Source of the DNA: Caulobacter sp. BK020
Lineage (GTDB): Bacteria > Pseudomonadota > Alphaproteobacteria > Caulobacterales > Caulobacteraceae
Direction: 5' to 3'
NCBI RefSeq assembly: GCF_004342605.1
Contig: NZ_SLZL01000003.1
Span: 1-64,000, forward strand
DNA: 64,000 nt
The notes beneath the pieces were generated by a model, which worked only from the letters and a program-made list of their open reading frames with translations, did no database searches and was not told the DNA's origin. The position numbers were made by a program, and so were the translations under genes. Position 1 is the stretch's first letter. The number at the start of each line of letters is the position of its first letter. Positions 35,532-43,812 of this stretch are shown here, one piece after another.

Positions 35532-35951
35532 ATGACCGACGCCCAAACCCAGACGCCCGCCCTGCCCGCCGTTTCCGGCGGCATCGTGCCCTATCTGTCG
35601 CCCAGCAACGCCAACGAAGCGGCCGACTTCTACATCAAGGCCTTCGCCGCCGAGGATCTGTACCGCATCCCGCCGGACGAGCAGGGGCGGACCATGCACA
35701 TCCACCTGCGGATCAACGGCAATTCGCTGATGCTCAGCGACTTCTATCCCGAGCACGGCTATCCGCCGGAAAAGCCCGGCGCCTTCACCCTGCACCTGCA
35801 GGTCGATGACGTGGACAAGTGGTTCGAGCGGGCCGTCGCGGCCGGCTGCGCGGTGGTGCTGCCGGTGCAGCTGATGTTCTGGGGCGACCGCTACGGCCAG
35901 GTTCGCGATCCCTACGGCTTCCTGTGGTCGCTCGCCACGACGCCCGCCTGA
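35532..35951 (+). CDS. VOC/PhnB-like glyoxalase-fold protein
   Basis: A 139-residue vicinal-oxygen-chelate protein of the PhnB (DUF/3-demethylubiquinone-like) type: GIVPYLSPSNANEAADFYIK (N-terminal beta-alpha unit), MHIHLRINGNSLMLSDFYPE, FTLHLQVDDVDKWFERAVAA, and WGDRYGQVRDPYGFLWSLAT. The last block is the family hallmark. It follows the sigma gene by 79 nt with its own candidate ECF42 promoter, and VOC proteins commonly sit with ECF42/DGPF genes. Enzymatic activity unknown. Confidence 0.9.
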   Translation: MTDAQTQTPALPAVSGGIVPYLSPSNANEAADFYIKAFAAEDLYRIPPDEQGRTMHIHLRINGNSLMLSDFYPEHGYPPEKPGAFTLHLQVDDVDKWFERAVAAGCAVVLPVQLMFWGDRYGQVRDPYGFLWSLATTPA

Positions 35952-35976
35952 ACCTGGATCGCCGTTCAACGCCGCG

Positions 35977-36067
35977 CATGGTCCTCGTCCTTCGACAGGC
36001 TCGGGATGAGGACCATGGACAGGCCTGATCAATCGAAAACTCATCCTGGGCCTGTCGAAGGACGAGG
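35977..36067. repeat. Repeat family B, paired inverted arms (copy 2)
   Basis: Arms 35983-36011 and 36040-36067 carry the same GTCCTTCGACAGGC/GCCTGTCGAAGGAC core as 7221-7303. The left arm is itself enclosed by CATGGTCCTC/GAGGACCATG (35977-35986, 36008-36017). Between convergent genes. Confidence 0.82.
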
Positions 36068-36103
36068 TGGGGAAGCGGAAAAGCAGGCGAGTCTGGTGGG
36101 GGC

Positions 36104-37000
36104 TCAGGCCTCCGCCAGGATCAGCACCATCACCCCATCGGCCGTCCCATCGTGCAGGACGGGGGCCAGGGACAGCTCGACCGGGCGCTCGTCTCCGGCC
36201 CGAACCAGCAGGGTCGTCTCGACCCGGGCGGCCGGGCCGCCCTGCAGGACCTTCTCTAGAGCCTGGCTCAGGGCGCGGCGGTCGGACGGGCGGACGATGT
36301 CGGTCAGCCGGCAGTCCAGCAGTTCGGCGCTGGAGAAGCCGGTCAGGCGCAGGAAGTCCTCGTCCATCTCGGCCAGCACGCCGCGAATGTTCAGCCGCGC
36401 GATGGCCAGGCGGGGCAGGGCGGCCGTCGCCGTCTGCATGGCCTGGGCGTGGCGAAGGCGGCTGCGCAGGCTGTGCTCTTCGGTGCGGTTGGCGAACAGG
36501 GCCGCGACGCCGCCGGGATAGGGGAAGACCCGCACCCCGTAGCAACGACCCGGCTGGACGGTGGAGTCGGCCTCGAACTCGACCGCCTCGCCCGTGCGCA
36601 GCACCCGCCGCATCTGCTCGGCGATCACCGCCTGGGTGGGCAGGGGGAACAGGTCGCTCCAGCCCGACCCGACCAGCTGGCCAGCGCTGCGGCCGGCCAG
36701 GGCCTCGAACACCGGATTGACCTTGGTGACCCGCAGCGTGGGATCCAGGGCGATGAAGCCCTCGGCCATCTGCTCGAGCAGGGCCTCGCGGCTGGTCTCG
36801 GCGACGTGGGCTTCCGCGCTGCCGGCCGCCATCGGCAGGTTGTTCCAGCTGGCGTAGCGGTCGGCCGACAGCAGCACCACGCGAGGGCGGCCGTGATGGG
36901 TGATGATCACCGGGGCGGTCAAGGCGACGTCCTGCCACTGGCCGAAGTTCCGGCTGACTTCGCCGGCCGTGGCGTGGGTGGCGGGAGAGTCGTTTGTCAT
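36104..37000 (-). CDS. Phd/YefM antitoxin-domain fused to two PAS domains
   Basis: A 298-residue protein with an unusual architecture. Residues about 8-52 (ATAGEVSRNFGQWQDVALTA then PVIITHHGRPRVVLLSADRY) match the Phd/YefM antitoxin DNA-binding fold. Two PAS domains follow: about 68-170 (LLEQMAEGFIALDPTLRVTK, ALAGRSAGQLVGSGWSDLFP) and about 190-298 (PRLAIARLNIRGVLAEMDED, LTGFSSAELLDCRLTDIVRP). There is no kinase, GGDEF or toxin gene next to it. Inference: a one-component regulator in which PAS sensing controls a Phd-type DNA-binding head. The upstream gap holds several inverted repeats (37078-37164) that could be its operator. Confidence 0.82.
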   Translation of the reverse strand: MTNDSPATHATAGEVSRNFGQWQDVALTAPVIITHHGRPRVVLLSADRYASWNNLPMAAGSAEAHVAETSREALLEQMAEGFIALDPTLRVTKVNPVFEALAGRSAGQLVGSGWSDLFPLPTQAVIAEQMRRVLRTGEAVEFEADSTVQPGRCYGVRVFPYPGGVAALFANRTEEHSLRSRLRHAQAMQTATAALPRLAIARLNIRGVLAEMDEDFLRLTGFSSAELLDCRLTDIVRPSDRRALSQALEKVLQGGPAARVETTLLVRAGDERPVELSLAPVLHDGTADGVMVLILAEA

Positions 37001-37077
37001 GGCGCCCCAGAAAATACGGAGAATCAGTCATCTCCGTCTTGCCGTGATTTTGCTCGGCCGAAATGTTCCTGTCCCTT

Positions 37078-37164
37078 GTTAAGTTAACATCGTGGTGGTT
37101 GAGCGACAATTGACGGCGACAGCCTTTGGGCGAGACAGGCTGTCGCCGTAAAATGCGTATTTTA
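37078..37164. promoter_or_regulatory. Cluster of inverted repeats between phd-PAS and tadE-like genes
   Basis: Three dyads lie in the 243-nt divergent gap. They are GTTAA-G-TTAAC (37078-37088), a perfect 13-bp hairpin ACGGCGACAGCCT/AGGCTGTCGCCGT with 11-nt loop (37113-37149), and TAAAAT-GCGT-ATTTTA (37149-37164). The first and last look like protein-binding sites; the middle one could be an RNA hairpin. Confidence 0.55.
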
Positions 37165-37243
37165 CAGACTATCCAGATAAACTTGGCTGCATCCACGACG
37201 GGACGATCCTGCTTGCGCAATCTTCGCGAGAAGGGGTAGGGCG

Positions 37244-37678
37244 ATGAGAAAGGCCTGTGGACCGGTAATGACCCGTCGGCGACTTCGGGGCGATCAATCC
37301 GGCGCGACGGCGGTGGAGTTCGCCTTCCTGGCTCCGGTGCTGATCTTCATGCTGATGGGGATCACCGGCTATGGCGGCTATTTCTGGATGTCGCATTCGG
37401 TCCAGCAGCTGGCCAACGACGCCGCCCGGGCGGCGATCCCGGGAACCACCGCCGCCGAGCGGGCCAGCCTGGCCAAGGCCGCCGTCGCCGCCAGCGCCGG
37501 CGACGCCGAACTGATCCCGGCCAAGGTGTCGACCGAGGTGATCGACCACGACGGACGACTGACCGTGGCCGTGTCCTACGACGCGGCCCAGTCCTTCGCC
37601 TTCGCGGTGCGTGGGCTGACCCCCATGCCGTCGGACCAGATCCGCCGCCAGGCCTCGGTGCAACTGGGAGGCTATTGA
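37244..37678 (+). CDS. TadE-like pilus assembly protein
   Basis: A 144-residue pseudopilin-like protein. RLRGDQSGATAVEFAFLAPV is the TadE signature (G-x-x-A-V-E-F before a hydrophobic helix), followed by the TM LIFMLMGITGYGGYFWM and a small periplasmic domain ending RRQASVQLGGY. By family it supports Flp/Tad pili. It lies directly before a TadG-like gene (6-nt gap), but no tadA/B/C, rcpA or flp gene is in the window, so this is an orphan pair or a specialised secretion accessory. Confidence 0.88.
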   Translation: MRKACGPVMTRRRLRGDQSGATAVEFAFLAPVLIFMLMGITGYGGYFWMSHSVQQLANDAARAAIPGTTAAERASLAKAAVAASAGDAELIPAKVSTEVIDHDGRLTVAVSYDAAQSFAFAVRGLTPMPSDQIRRQASVQLGGY

Positions 37679-37684
37679 GGTCCG

Positions 37685-39355
37685 ATGCGCGGTTTGCGAG
37701 GGGCGGACTTTCGTCGGGACCGACGGGGCGGGGTGGCGGTGATCACCGCCATGTCCCTGACCCTGATTCTGGCCTTGGCCGGCCTCGCCGTCGACATGGG
37801 CTGGGTCTATCTGCAGAGCCGCCGGCTGCAGGGCGTCGCCGACCTGGCGGCGATCACGGCGGCCAACGACATCGGCCGGGCCCAGATCGCCGCCCAGGCG
37901 ACCGTGACGGCCAACGGCGACGGTTGGCGCACCCCGCCGCAGACGACGGTGACCCTGGGGCGCTACATCGGTGACGCCGCGATCCCCGTGAAGACGCGCT
38001 TCCAGGCGACCGCCCAGGACCCCGACGCGGTCAAGGTTTCGGTCGCCAGCGAGGCCGAGCTGTTCTTCGGGGCGGCGCTGCTGGGCCGACCGTCCGTGCC
38101 GATGCGCCGCGAGGCCACGGCGGCCCGCGCCGATCTGGCCAGCTTCTCGATCGGCTCGCGCCTGGCCAGCCTGAAGGGCGGGCTGGCCAACGTCCTACTC
38201 GGCGACCTGACCGGCAGCCAGGTCAATCTGTCGGTGATGGACTATGACGCCCTGGCCGACGCCGATGTCAGCCTGTTCGGCTATCTCGACGCGGTCTCCA
38301 CCCGGCTGAACCTGAAGGGCCCCACCTACGACCAGGTGCTGCAGGCCGACCTGACCACTGGCCAGGCCCTGCAGGCCCTGGCCGACGTGCTGTCGGCCAG
38401 CGGCGAGAGCCAGGCCGCTTCGGCGACGCGGACCCTAGCCCTGTCGGCCGGCGACCGGACACCGGCTCATCTGGACGCCCTGGCGTCGCTGGGACCGTAT
38501 GGCGACCAGGATCACGTGGCCGGCGGCTCGGCGGCCACGGTGGCCCTGAGCGCCATGGACCTGGCCCAGGCGGTGCTGCAGGCCGGCAATGGCGATCGGC
38601 AACTCAAGCTGGACCTGGGCGCCACCGTGCCGGGTCTTGCCGATACCGACGTCTGGCTGGCGATCGGCGAGCCGATGAACAACGCGCCCTACATGACGGT
38701 CACCCAGGACAAGACGGTGGTCGTGCACACCAGCCAGGCGCGGCTCTATATCGACGCCAAGCTGGCGGGCTCGGGCCTGCTGGGCGGCTTGGCCCAGGTC
38801 CATCTGCCGGTGCTGGTCGAACTGGCGTCCGGCGAGGCGCGGCTGAAGGAGATCGACTGCGGGCACAAGGCCGCCACGCTGGAGGTCAAGCCCAGCATCG
38901 GGTCGCTGAAGATCGGCGACATCGACCTGACCGCGCTGAACGACTTCAAGCGGCCGCTGGCCGTCACGCCCGCCAAGCTGGTCAAGGCGCCGCTGTTCGA
39001 CGTGAGCGGCAAGTCCGACGTCGCGCTGGGCGGCGCGTCCTGGCAGACGGTGTCGTTCACCGCCGCGGAGGTGAAGGCCGGCGCGGTCAAGACCGTGAAG
39101 ACCAACGACACCCTGGCCGCGGCGACCGCCTCGCTGCTGACCAATCTCGACCTGGACGTCGACTTCGCCAGCCTGATCCATGTCGGCCTCGACGACGCGG
39201 CCATATTGGCGGCGCTGAAGCCGCTGCTGGCGGCGGCGGCGACGCCTCTGGACGGAGTGATCACCTCCCTGACCGATCTTCTGGGGCTCGGCGTCGGCGA
39301 GGCCGACGTCCGGGTCAACGGCCTCCGATGCGGCGTCGCCGCCCTGGTCGCCTGA
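37685..39355 (+). CDS. TadG-like Flp-pilus assembly protein
   Basis: The 556-residue protein starts with RRDRRGGVAVITAMSLTLIL, then ALAGLAVDMGWVYLQSRRLQ and GVADLAAITAANDI, the standard TadG/TadE_N domain with one TM. The rest is a large secreted domain with the repeated LASLKGGLANVLLG-type pattern and C-terminal Cys pairs (KEIDCGHKA, VNGLRCGVAA). GAGG ends 4 nt before ATG 37685. No von Willebrand A motif was seen, unlike some TadG. The role is likely surface or pilus-associated. Confidence 0.85.
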   Translation: MRGLRGADFRRDRRGGVAVITAMSLTLILALAGLAVDMGWVYLQSRRLQGVADLAAITAANDIGRAQIAAQATVTANGDGWRTPPQTTVTLGRYIGDAAIPVKTRFQATAQDPDAVKVSVASEAELFFGAALLGRPSVPMRREATAARADLASFSIGSRLASLKGGLANVLLGDLTGSQVNLSVMDYDALADADVSLFGYLDAVSTRLNLKGPTYDQVLQADLTTGQALQALADVLSASGESQAASATRTLALSAGDRTPAHLDALASLGPYGDQDHVAGGSAATVALSAMDLAQAVLQAGNGDRQLKLDLGATVPGLADTDVWLAIGEPMNNAPYMTVTQDKTVVVHTSQARLYIDAKLAGSGLLGGLAQVHLPVLVELASGEARLKEIDCGHKAATLEVKPSIGSLKIGDIDLTALNDFKRPLAVTPAKLVKAPLFDVSGKSDVALGGASWQTVSFTAAEVKAGAVKTVKTNDTLAAATASLLTNLDLDVDFASLIHVGLDDAAILAALKPLLAAAATPLDGVITSLTDLLGLGVGEADVRVNGLRCGVAALVA

Positions 39356-39386
39356 TGGTTTCGACACGCATGACCGGAGTGAAACA

Positions 39387-39677
39387 ATGAGCGCCCTCGA
39401 CTGGCCCGGCCTGGAATCGCTGGAGTTCGACGCCCCCCAGCGGGCCTTCGGCCGCAAGGGCGAGGCGCCCGCCCAACTGCCGGAGAATCCGCTGCTGCAC
39501 GCGCCGGCCCCGCCGCTGGACATCCGCGCCCGGCTGCACGCGATCTGCGCCCTCTACGCCCATGCCCGCACCCAGGCCCAGCGTCTGGCCCTGCTGGAGC
39601 AGCTGGAGGACATGGCGCTTGAGACCGCCCACCTGCTGGCCGTGGACCTGCTGCGCAACGGCTGGCGGCCGGACTGA
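39387..39677 (+). CDS. Hypothetical protein downstream of tadG-like gene
   Basis: A 96-residue protein of unknown family. The N-terminal third is Pro-rich (LENPLLHAPAPPLDIRARLH region), then two helices (HAICALYAHARTQAQRLALL, EQLEDMALETAHLLAVDLLR). It is 31 nt after the TadG-like gene on the same strand and ends 5 nt before the convergent glucokinase-like gene. Protein-like composition supports a real gene. Confidence 0.65.
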   Translation: MSALDWPGLESLEFDAPQRAFGRKGEAPAQLPENPLLHAPAPPLDIRARLHAICALYAHARTQAQRLALLEQLEDMALETAHLLAVDLLRNGWRPD

Positions 39678-39681
39678 GGCC

Positions 39682-40674
39682 TCAGCAGTCGAGAAACTTC
39701 ACGTCCGAGGCGGCGTAGCGCATGTCGCTGGGGGTGAACAGGCTGGACAGGCCCAGCAAGGCCGGGCGGCCGGGCATGCTGAACACCGGCGTCTCGGCCA
39801 GGTAGTGGCTCATCCGTCCCTTGCTGCTGTAGCGGCGGACGAAGGCCTCGCGGTCCAGCAAGCCGCCGATGGCCTCCAGCAGCGGACTGTTGAGGTACAC
39901 CCCGCCGCGGGCGGCGAAGACCAGGGCCATGTCGCCGGCGAAACCGCCCAGCAGGCCGCTGAAGATCGAGATCGCCTCTCGGGCCTGGGCGTCGCCGGAC
40001 AGCGCTCGCTCGATGATAACGTTGTCATTTTCGGGCGCGACAAGAGGATCCCCGTCGCTGACCAGGGCGCAGTGGATGTCGCTAAGGCCTTCCTTGGACA
40101 GCAGGCGCTCGGCCGAGACCTCGCCGTGGCGGGCGCGGACGGCCGAGAAGATCGGGGCCTCGCGGGCCTCGACCGGGCAGAAGTCCATGTGACCGCCTTC
40201 GCTGGGCACGGCCAGCCAGCCCTCGCCGCGCAGCGGCGCCAGGCCCGCCACGCCCAGGCCGATGTCGGGACCGAGCACCGCGATCGCGGCGTTGCGAGCG
40301 ACCTTGCCGGGATGGATCAGGTCCAGCGCCGTCTCGGCGACCTTGGGCGCGCCCATGGCGCAAGCGGTGAAGTCGTTGACCAGATAGACCCGAGGCGTGC
40401 GCAGCACGTGACGCAGCCAGGTCAAGGATACGGTCAGGCCGGTGCTGGTCAGGGTCACCGCGCCGTCGATCTCCGGACCGGCGGCGGCGACCGCCGCGCC
40501 CACCAGGACGTTGGCGTCCAATTCGGTCAGCACGGACTTGAGGCTGGCCTCCAGCTCCAGCGAGGTGGAGCCGGGCAGGACGCGGTGCTCGCCGGGCGCG
40601 TCGCCAGGGCGGGCCAGGGCGATGATCAGGTCGCGACCGGTCACATCGGCCAACAGCGCCACGCCATGGGTCAT
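39682..40674 (-). CDS. Glucokinase-like protein with altered ATP-binding motifs
   Basis: A 330-residue Glk-family (E. coli glucokinase type) protein. Sugar-binding residues are retained: VNDFTACAMG (Asn-Asp, catalytic base), EGGHMDFCP (Glu, His) and SAERLLS (Glu). The ATP-binding motifs are changed. The phosphate-1 loop is DVTGRDLIIAL where DVGGTNxRLAL is expected. The second is LGPDIGLGVA where G.GTGLGVA is expected, and the adenosine segment is ARGGVYLNSP where GGVFIAGGI is expected. It may bind glucose without phosphorylating it. The start is ATG 40674; convergent with the hypothetical protein. Nothing in the neighbourhood is glycolytic. Confidence 0.78.
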   Translation of the reverse strand: MTHGVALLADVTGRDLIIALARPGDAPGEHRVLPGSTSLELEASLKSVLTELDANVLVGAAVAAAGPEIDGAVTLTSTGLTVSLTWLRHVLRTPRVYLVNDFTACAMGAPKVAETALDLIHPGKVARNAAIAVLGPDIGLGVAGLAPLRGEGWLAVPSEGGHMDFCPVEAREAPIFSAVRARHGEVSAERLLSKEGLSDIHCALVSDGDPLVAPENDNVIIERALSGDAQAREAISIFSGLLGGFAGDMALVFAARGGVYLNSPLLEAIGGLLDREAFVRRYSSKGRMSHYLAETPVFSMPGRPALLGLSSLFTPSDMRYAASDVKFLDC

Positions 40675-40877
40675 CGGCTCATCCTCTTCGTTTCCTCAAT
40701 GGCCGGTCTTCGCCGGCTGGGCCGATCAGTAGCCGCGAGCAGGTTACCGGCTAAATAACCGTGCTTGTCCAAGGTTCCTGACGTTCCGGAGAAAAAACCA
40801 GGCCCGCGGACGTGGTCACCCGCAAATAAACTCTTCCATTGCACCGCCGATTAACGCCGCCGCGCGTTGTTAAGATC

Positions 40878-41231
40878 ATGTCCAAGTTTGGTTCTGGCGG
40901 AGCTCTCGACCGGCGCGCCGGTCCCCGCGTCACGATGCAAAATCCCGGGAAGGTGCTGTGCGGCGCCTTCGCGTGGGACTGTGTCGTGCGCGACCAGTCC
41001 GACACTGGTCTGCGCATCCAGATGCTGTCCGGCGCCACGCCGCCGAACGCCTTTCAGCTGGTCGATCTGGCTGCCGGCTACGCCCATGACGTGCGGGTGA
41101 TCTGGCAGAAGGATCGCGAACTGGGCCTGAAGATCGTCAGGAGCCACGACCTGCGCGGCCTGGCGCCGGCCGCCCTGCAGACGGCAAAGCGCATCTGGCA
41201 GGCCGGCCAGGGACGGGTTTCGGCCAGCTAG
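40878..41231 (+). CDS. PilZ-domain c-di-GMP-binding protein
   Basis: A 117-residue single PilZ domain. Both ligand motifs are present: RRAGPR (R-x-x-x-R, about 10-15) and DQSDTG (D/N-x-S-x-x-G, about 37-42). The barrel continues through FQLVDLAAGYAHDVRVIWQK and DRELGLKIV. Intact motifs suggest real c-di-GMP binding. The ATG at 40878 is preferred to an in-frame upstream ATG (40839), which adds a non-conserved 13 residues. The window also codes for two GGDEF proteins. Partner unknown. Confidence 0.88.
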   Translation: MSKFGSGGALDRRAGPRVTMQNPGKVLCGAFAWDCVVRDQSDTGLRIQMLSGATPPNAFQLVDLAAGYAHDVRVIWQKDRELGLKIVRSHDLRGLAPAALQTAKRIWQAGQGRVSAS

Positions 41232-41410
41232 ACGGTCCGGGGCGCCGACCGAGCGGATTCAGGCTAAGCCTATAATTGTATAATTAATCTATCTCTCTTT
41301 GGTTGACTCGCTCTCCCGGGCTGAGCAACCTCCCAATGAGCCGTTTCTGGCGGCGCCGACCTCGCGCGTTCGTCGCGGCCGGCTTTCCAGGCGCGCCGGG
41401 AGGACAAGTC

Positions 41411-43735
41411 ATGTCTACGCCGCAGACCGCCCAGGTCTACATCACCAACACGACCGACGGGACCGCGTCGATCACCCTGTGGCACACCAATTCCGACTAT
41501 CCGACCGAGAGCGCCTCCTGGACCGCAGCGCCGGGCCAGACGGTCGGGCCGCTGACGGTGCACTTCAATACCGGCCTAGGCTCGTGGACGGTGCGCGACT
41601 ACTGGGCCTGCGAGATCAATGTGACCGGCGGCTCGACGCCCGGCCTCTACGAAAGCAGTGGCGTGCTCCAGTACAGCGACTGGAAGGAATGCCAGCTGCA
41701 GGGGCCCGACGCCGGCCAGAACCTGACCTTCACGGTCAATTCCCAGCTCTTCGTCATCAATCTCGACTCCGGCGGAACCTCCACGCCGATGAACCCGGTC
41801 GACCGGGTCAGCGCCCAGGCCTACGTGACCAACAACACCGACGGCAATGCGATCATCACCCTCTGGCACGAGAACAGCACCGACGGGACCCAGTGCAGCC
41901 AGCCCCTGGCCGCCGCGCCGGGCCAGACGGTGGGACCGTTGACCGTCTATTTCCGGCTGGGGCTCAACGTGGCGATGGTGCTCGACTACTGGGCCCTGAA
42001 GCTGGTCGTGCAGGACGGCTCCAATCCCGGCGTCTACCAGAGCCAAGGCTCGACGCTGTATCCGCTGTGGAAGGAGTGCCAGCTGCAGTCGGCCGATTCC
42101 GGCCAGACCCTGGGTTTCACGGTCGACACCAGCACCTTCGCGATCAACCTGCCCTCGGGCGGGACCACGACCGGCATGACCAGGACGGGGCCCTATGCGG
42201 CCGTGGACAACGTCTTCGTGCTGATGCTGGAGAACCACTCGTTCGACAACATGTTCGCGCTGTCGGGCATTCCCGGGATCCAGGCCGCGACCAGCGCCGA
42301 CACCAATTCGTACAACGGCACGCCCTATGCGGTCGGCGGCGGCGCGCCGTCGGGCATGCCGACCGACCCCGGCCACGAGTTCGCCGACGTGGTCGAGCAG
42401 CTGTGCGGCCAGGGCGTGACCCACACGCCCTGGCAGCCCTACACCACGCCGATCAACAACAGCGGCTTTGTCGCCAACTACGCCACAACCACCAGCGAGA
42501 TCACCAAGAACAATCCCAGCCTGCCGACCGCCTCGGAATACGGCGATGTCATGCTGTGCTTCGACACCCCGACCCAGCTGCCGGTGATCTACCAGCTGGC
42601 CACCACCTTCGCGCTCTGCGACCAGTGGCATGCCTCGATCCCGGGGCCGACCTGGCCCAACCGGTTCTTCGTCCACGGCGCCTCGTCGGGAGGCTGGGCG
42701 GATTCGCCCAGCTCCACCCAGATCGGCGCCTGGATGACCCCGGGGTTCGGCTTTACCTATCCCAGCGGCAAGTCGATCTACGACCAGGTGACCGCCAACG
42801 GCCAGCAATGGCGCATCTATGTCGACGAGAACGGCCCCACCTTCGGGGGCGTGCCGCAGGTGGCGGCGCTGAAGGGCGTCACCTACCAGGTCGACACCAA
42901 CGCCTTCGGGACCTTCGCCGCGGACGTTCAGAATCCCTATCCCTACGCCTACACCTTCATCGAGCCGAACTATGGCGACGTGACGGGCGGTTCATACGAA
43001 GGCGGCTCGTCGCAGCACCCGATGGACACGGTCACCGGCGGCGAGGCGCTGATCAAGGCGACCTACGAGGCGATCCGCAATTCGCCGCTCTGGGACCGCA
43101 GCCTGCTGATCGTCACCTATGACGAACATGGCGGCTTCTACGACTCCGTGGCGCCGACTGCGGCCGTTCCGCCGGGCGACGGCGCGCCGCAGGACCTGTC
43201 GATCAACTCCGGCGGCTTCCTGTTCGACCTGTACGGCGTGCGGGTGCCGGCGGTGATCGTCTCGCCGCTGATCCCGCAAGGCGTGATCGACAGCACGACC
43301 TACGACCACGCCTCGGTCTCGGCCACCCTGCAGGCGCTGTTCGGGACAGGTTGGATGACCCAGCGTGACAAGACCGCCGCCAATGTCCTGCCGCTGCTGT
43401 CGCTGGCCGCCCCGCGCACCGACTGCCCGACGGTCCTGAACAATCCCGCCAGCGCGGTCGCGCCGCGGGCCGCCGTGGCGGCGACCCCGCCCGACACCCC
43501 GCTGCCGGAGGACGGCAACGTCCAGGGCTTCCTGCAGATCCTGGCCAAGACCGATGTGGAGCTGACCCGCGGCGACCCCGCCGAGACCGCCGCGATCCAG
43601 GCCCGGGTCGCCGCGATCAAGACCGTCGGCCAGGCCGAGGCCTATGCCAGCGAGGTGACGGCCAAGGCCCGGTTGGCGGGAGCCAGCGTCAAGCCGCCGG
43701 CGGTCCCGAGCCCGTTTGCGCAAGGCGGCGGCTGA
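41411..43735 (+). CDS. Phospholipase C/acid phosphatase-family protein with two N-terminal repeats
   Basis: The 774-residue protein has ATG 41411 preceded by GGGAGGA. Residues about 5-125 and 127-255 are two copies of a beta-rich domain. Each copy has A(Q)VYITNxTDG.A.ITLWH..., AAPGQTVGPLTV.F, RDYWA-type and WKECQLQ...GQ.L.FTV blocks. The C-terminal phosphoesterase domain has VLMLENHSFDNMFALSG (metal site), PGPTWPNRFF, YDEHGGFYD and GVRVPAVIVSPLIP then YDHASVSATL, all typical of bacterial phospholipase C/AcpA. No signal peptide is visible at this start or upstream, so its location is uncertain. The duplicated N-terminal domain I do not recognise. Confidence 0.82.
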   Translation: MSTPQTAQVYITNTTDGTASITLWHTNSDYPTESASWTAAPGQTVGPLTVHFNTGLGSWTVRDYWACEINVTGGSTPGLYESSGVLQYSDWKECQLQGPDAGQNLTFTVNSQLFVINLDSGGTSTPMNPVDRVSAQAYVTNNTDGNAIITLWHENSTDGTQCSQPLAAAPGQTVGPLTVYFRLGLNVAMVLDYWALKLVVQDGSNPGVYQSQGSTLYPLWKECQLQSADSGQTLGFTVDTSTFAINLPSGGTTTGMTRTGPYAAVDNVFVLMLENHSFDNMFALSGIPGIQAATSADTNSYNGTPYAVGGGAPSGMPTDPGHEFADVVEQLCGQGVTHTPWQPYTTPINNSGFVANYATTTSEITKNNPSLPTASEYGDVMLCFDTPTQLPVIYQLATTFALCDQWHASIPGPTWPNRFFVHGASSGGWADSPSSTQIGAWMTPGFGFTYPSGKSIYDQVTANGQQWRIYVDENGPTFGGVPQVAALKGVTYQVDTNAFGTFAADVQNPYPYAYTFIEPNYGDVTGGSYEGGSSQHPMDTVTGGEALIKATYEAIRNSPLWDRSLLIVTYDEHGGFYDSVAPTAAVPPGDGAPQDLSINSGGFLFDLYGVRVPAVIVSPLIPQGVIDSTTYDHASVSATLQALFGTGWMTQRDKTAANVLPLLSLAAPRTDCPTVLNNPASAVAPRAAVAATPPDTPLPEDGNVQGFLQILAKTDVELTRGDPAETAAIQARVAAIKTVGQAEAYASEVTAKARLAGASVKPPAVPSPFAQGGG

Positions 43736-43748
43736 GGCGCAAAAGCGA

Positions 43749-43780
43749 TCGGGCCCCGGCGAGGGATCGCCGGGGCCCGA
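43749..43780. terminator. Bidirectional-type terminator between convergent genes
   Basis: Perfect 14-bp stem TCGGGCCCCGGCGA / TCGCCGGGGCCCGA with GGGA loop. On the minus strand it is followed by TCGCTTTTGCG, so it more clearly serves the XRE gene. Confidence 0.75.
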
Positions 43781-43812
43781 ACGAACGGGTTACTGGTGGC
43801 GTCGTCGCCGGA

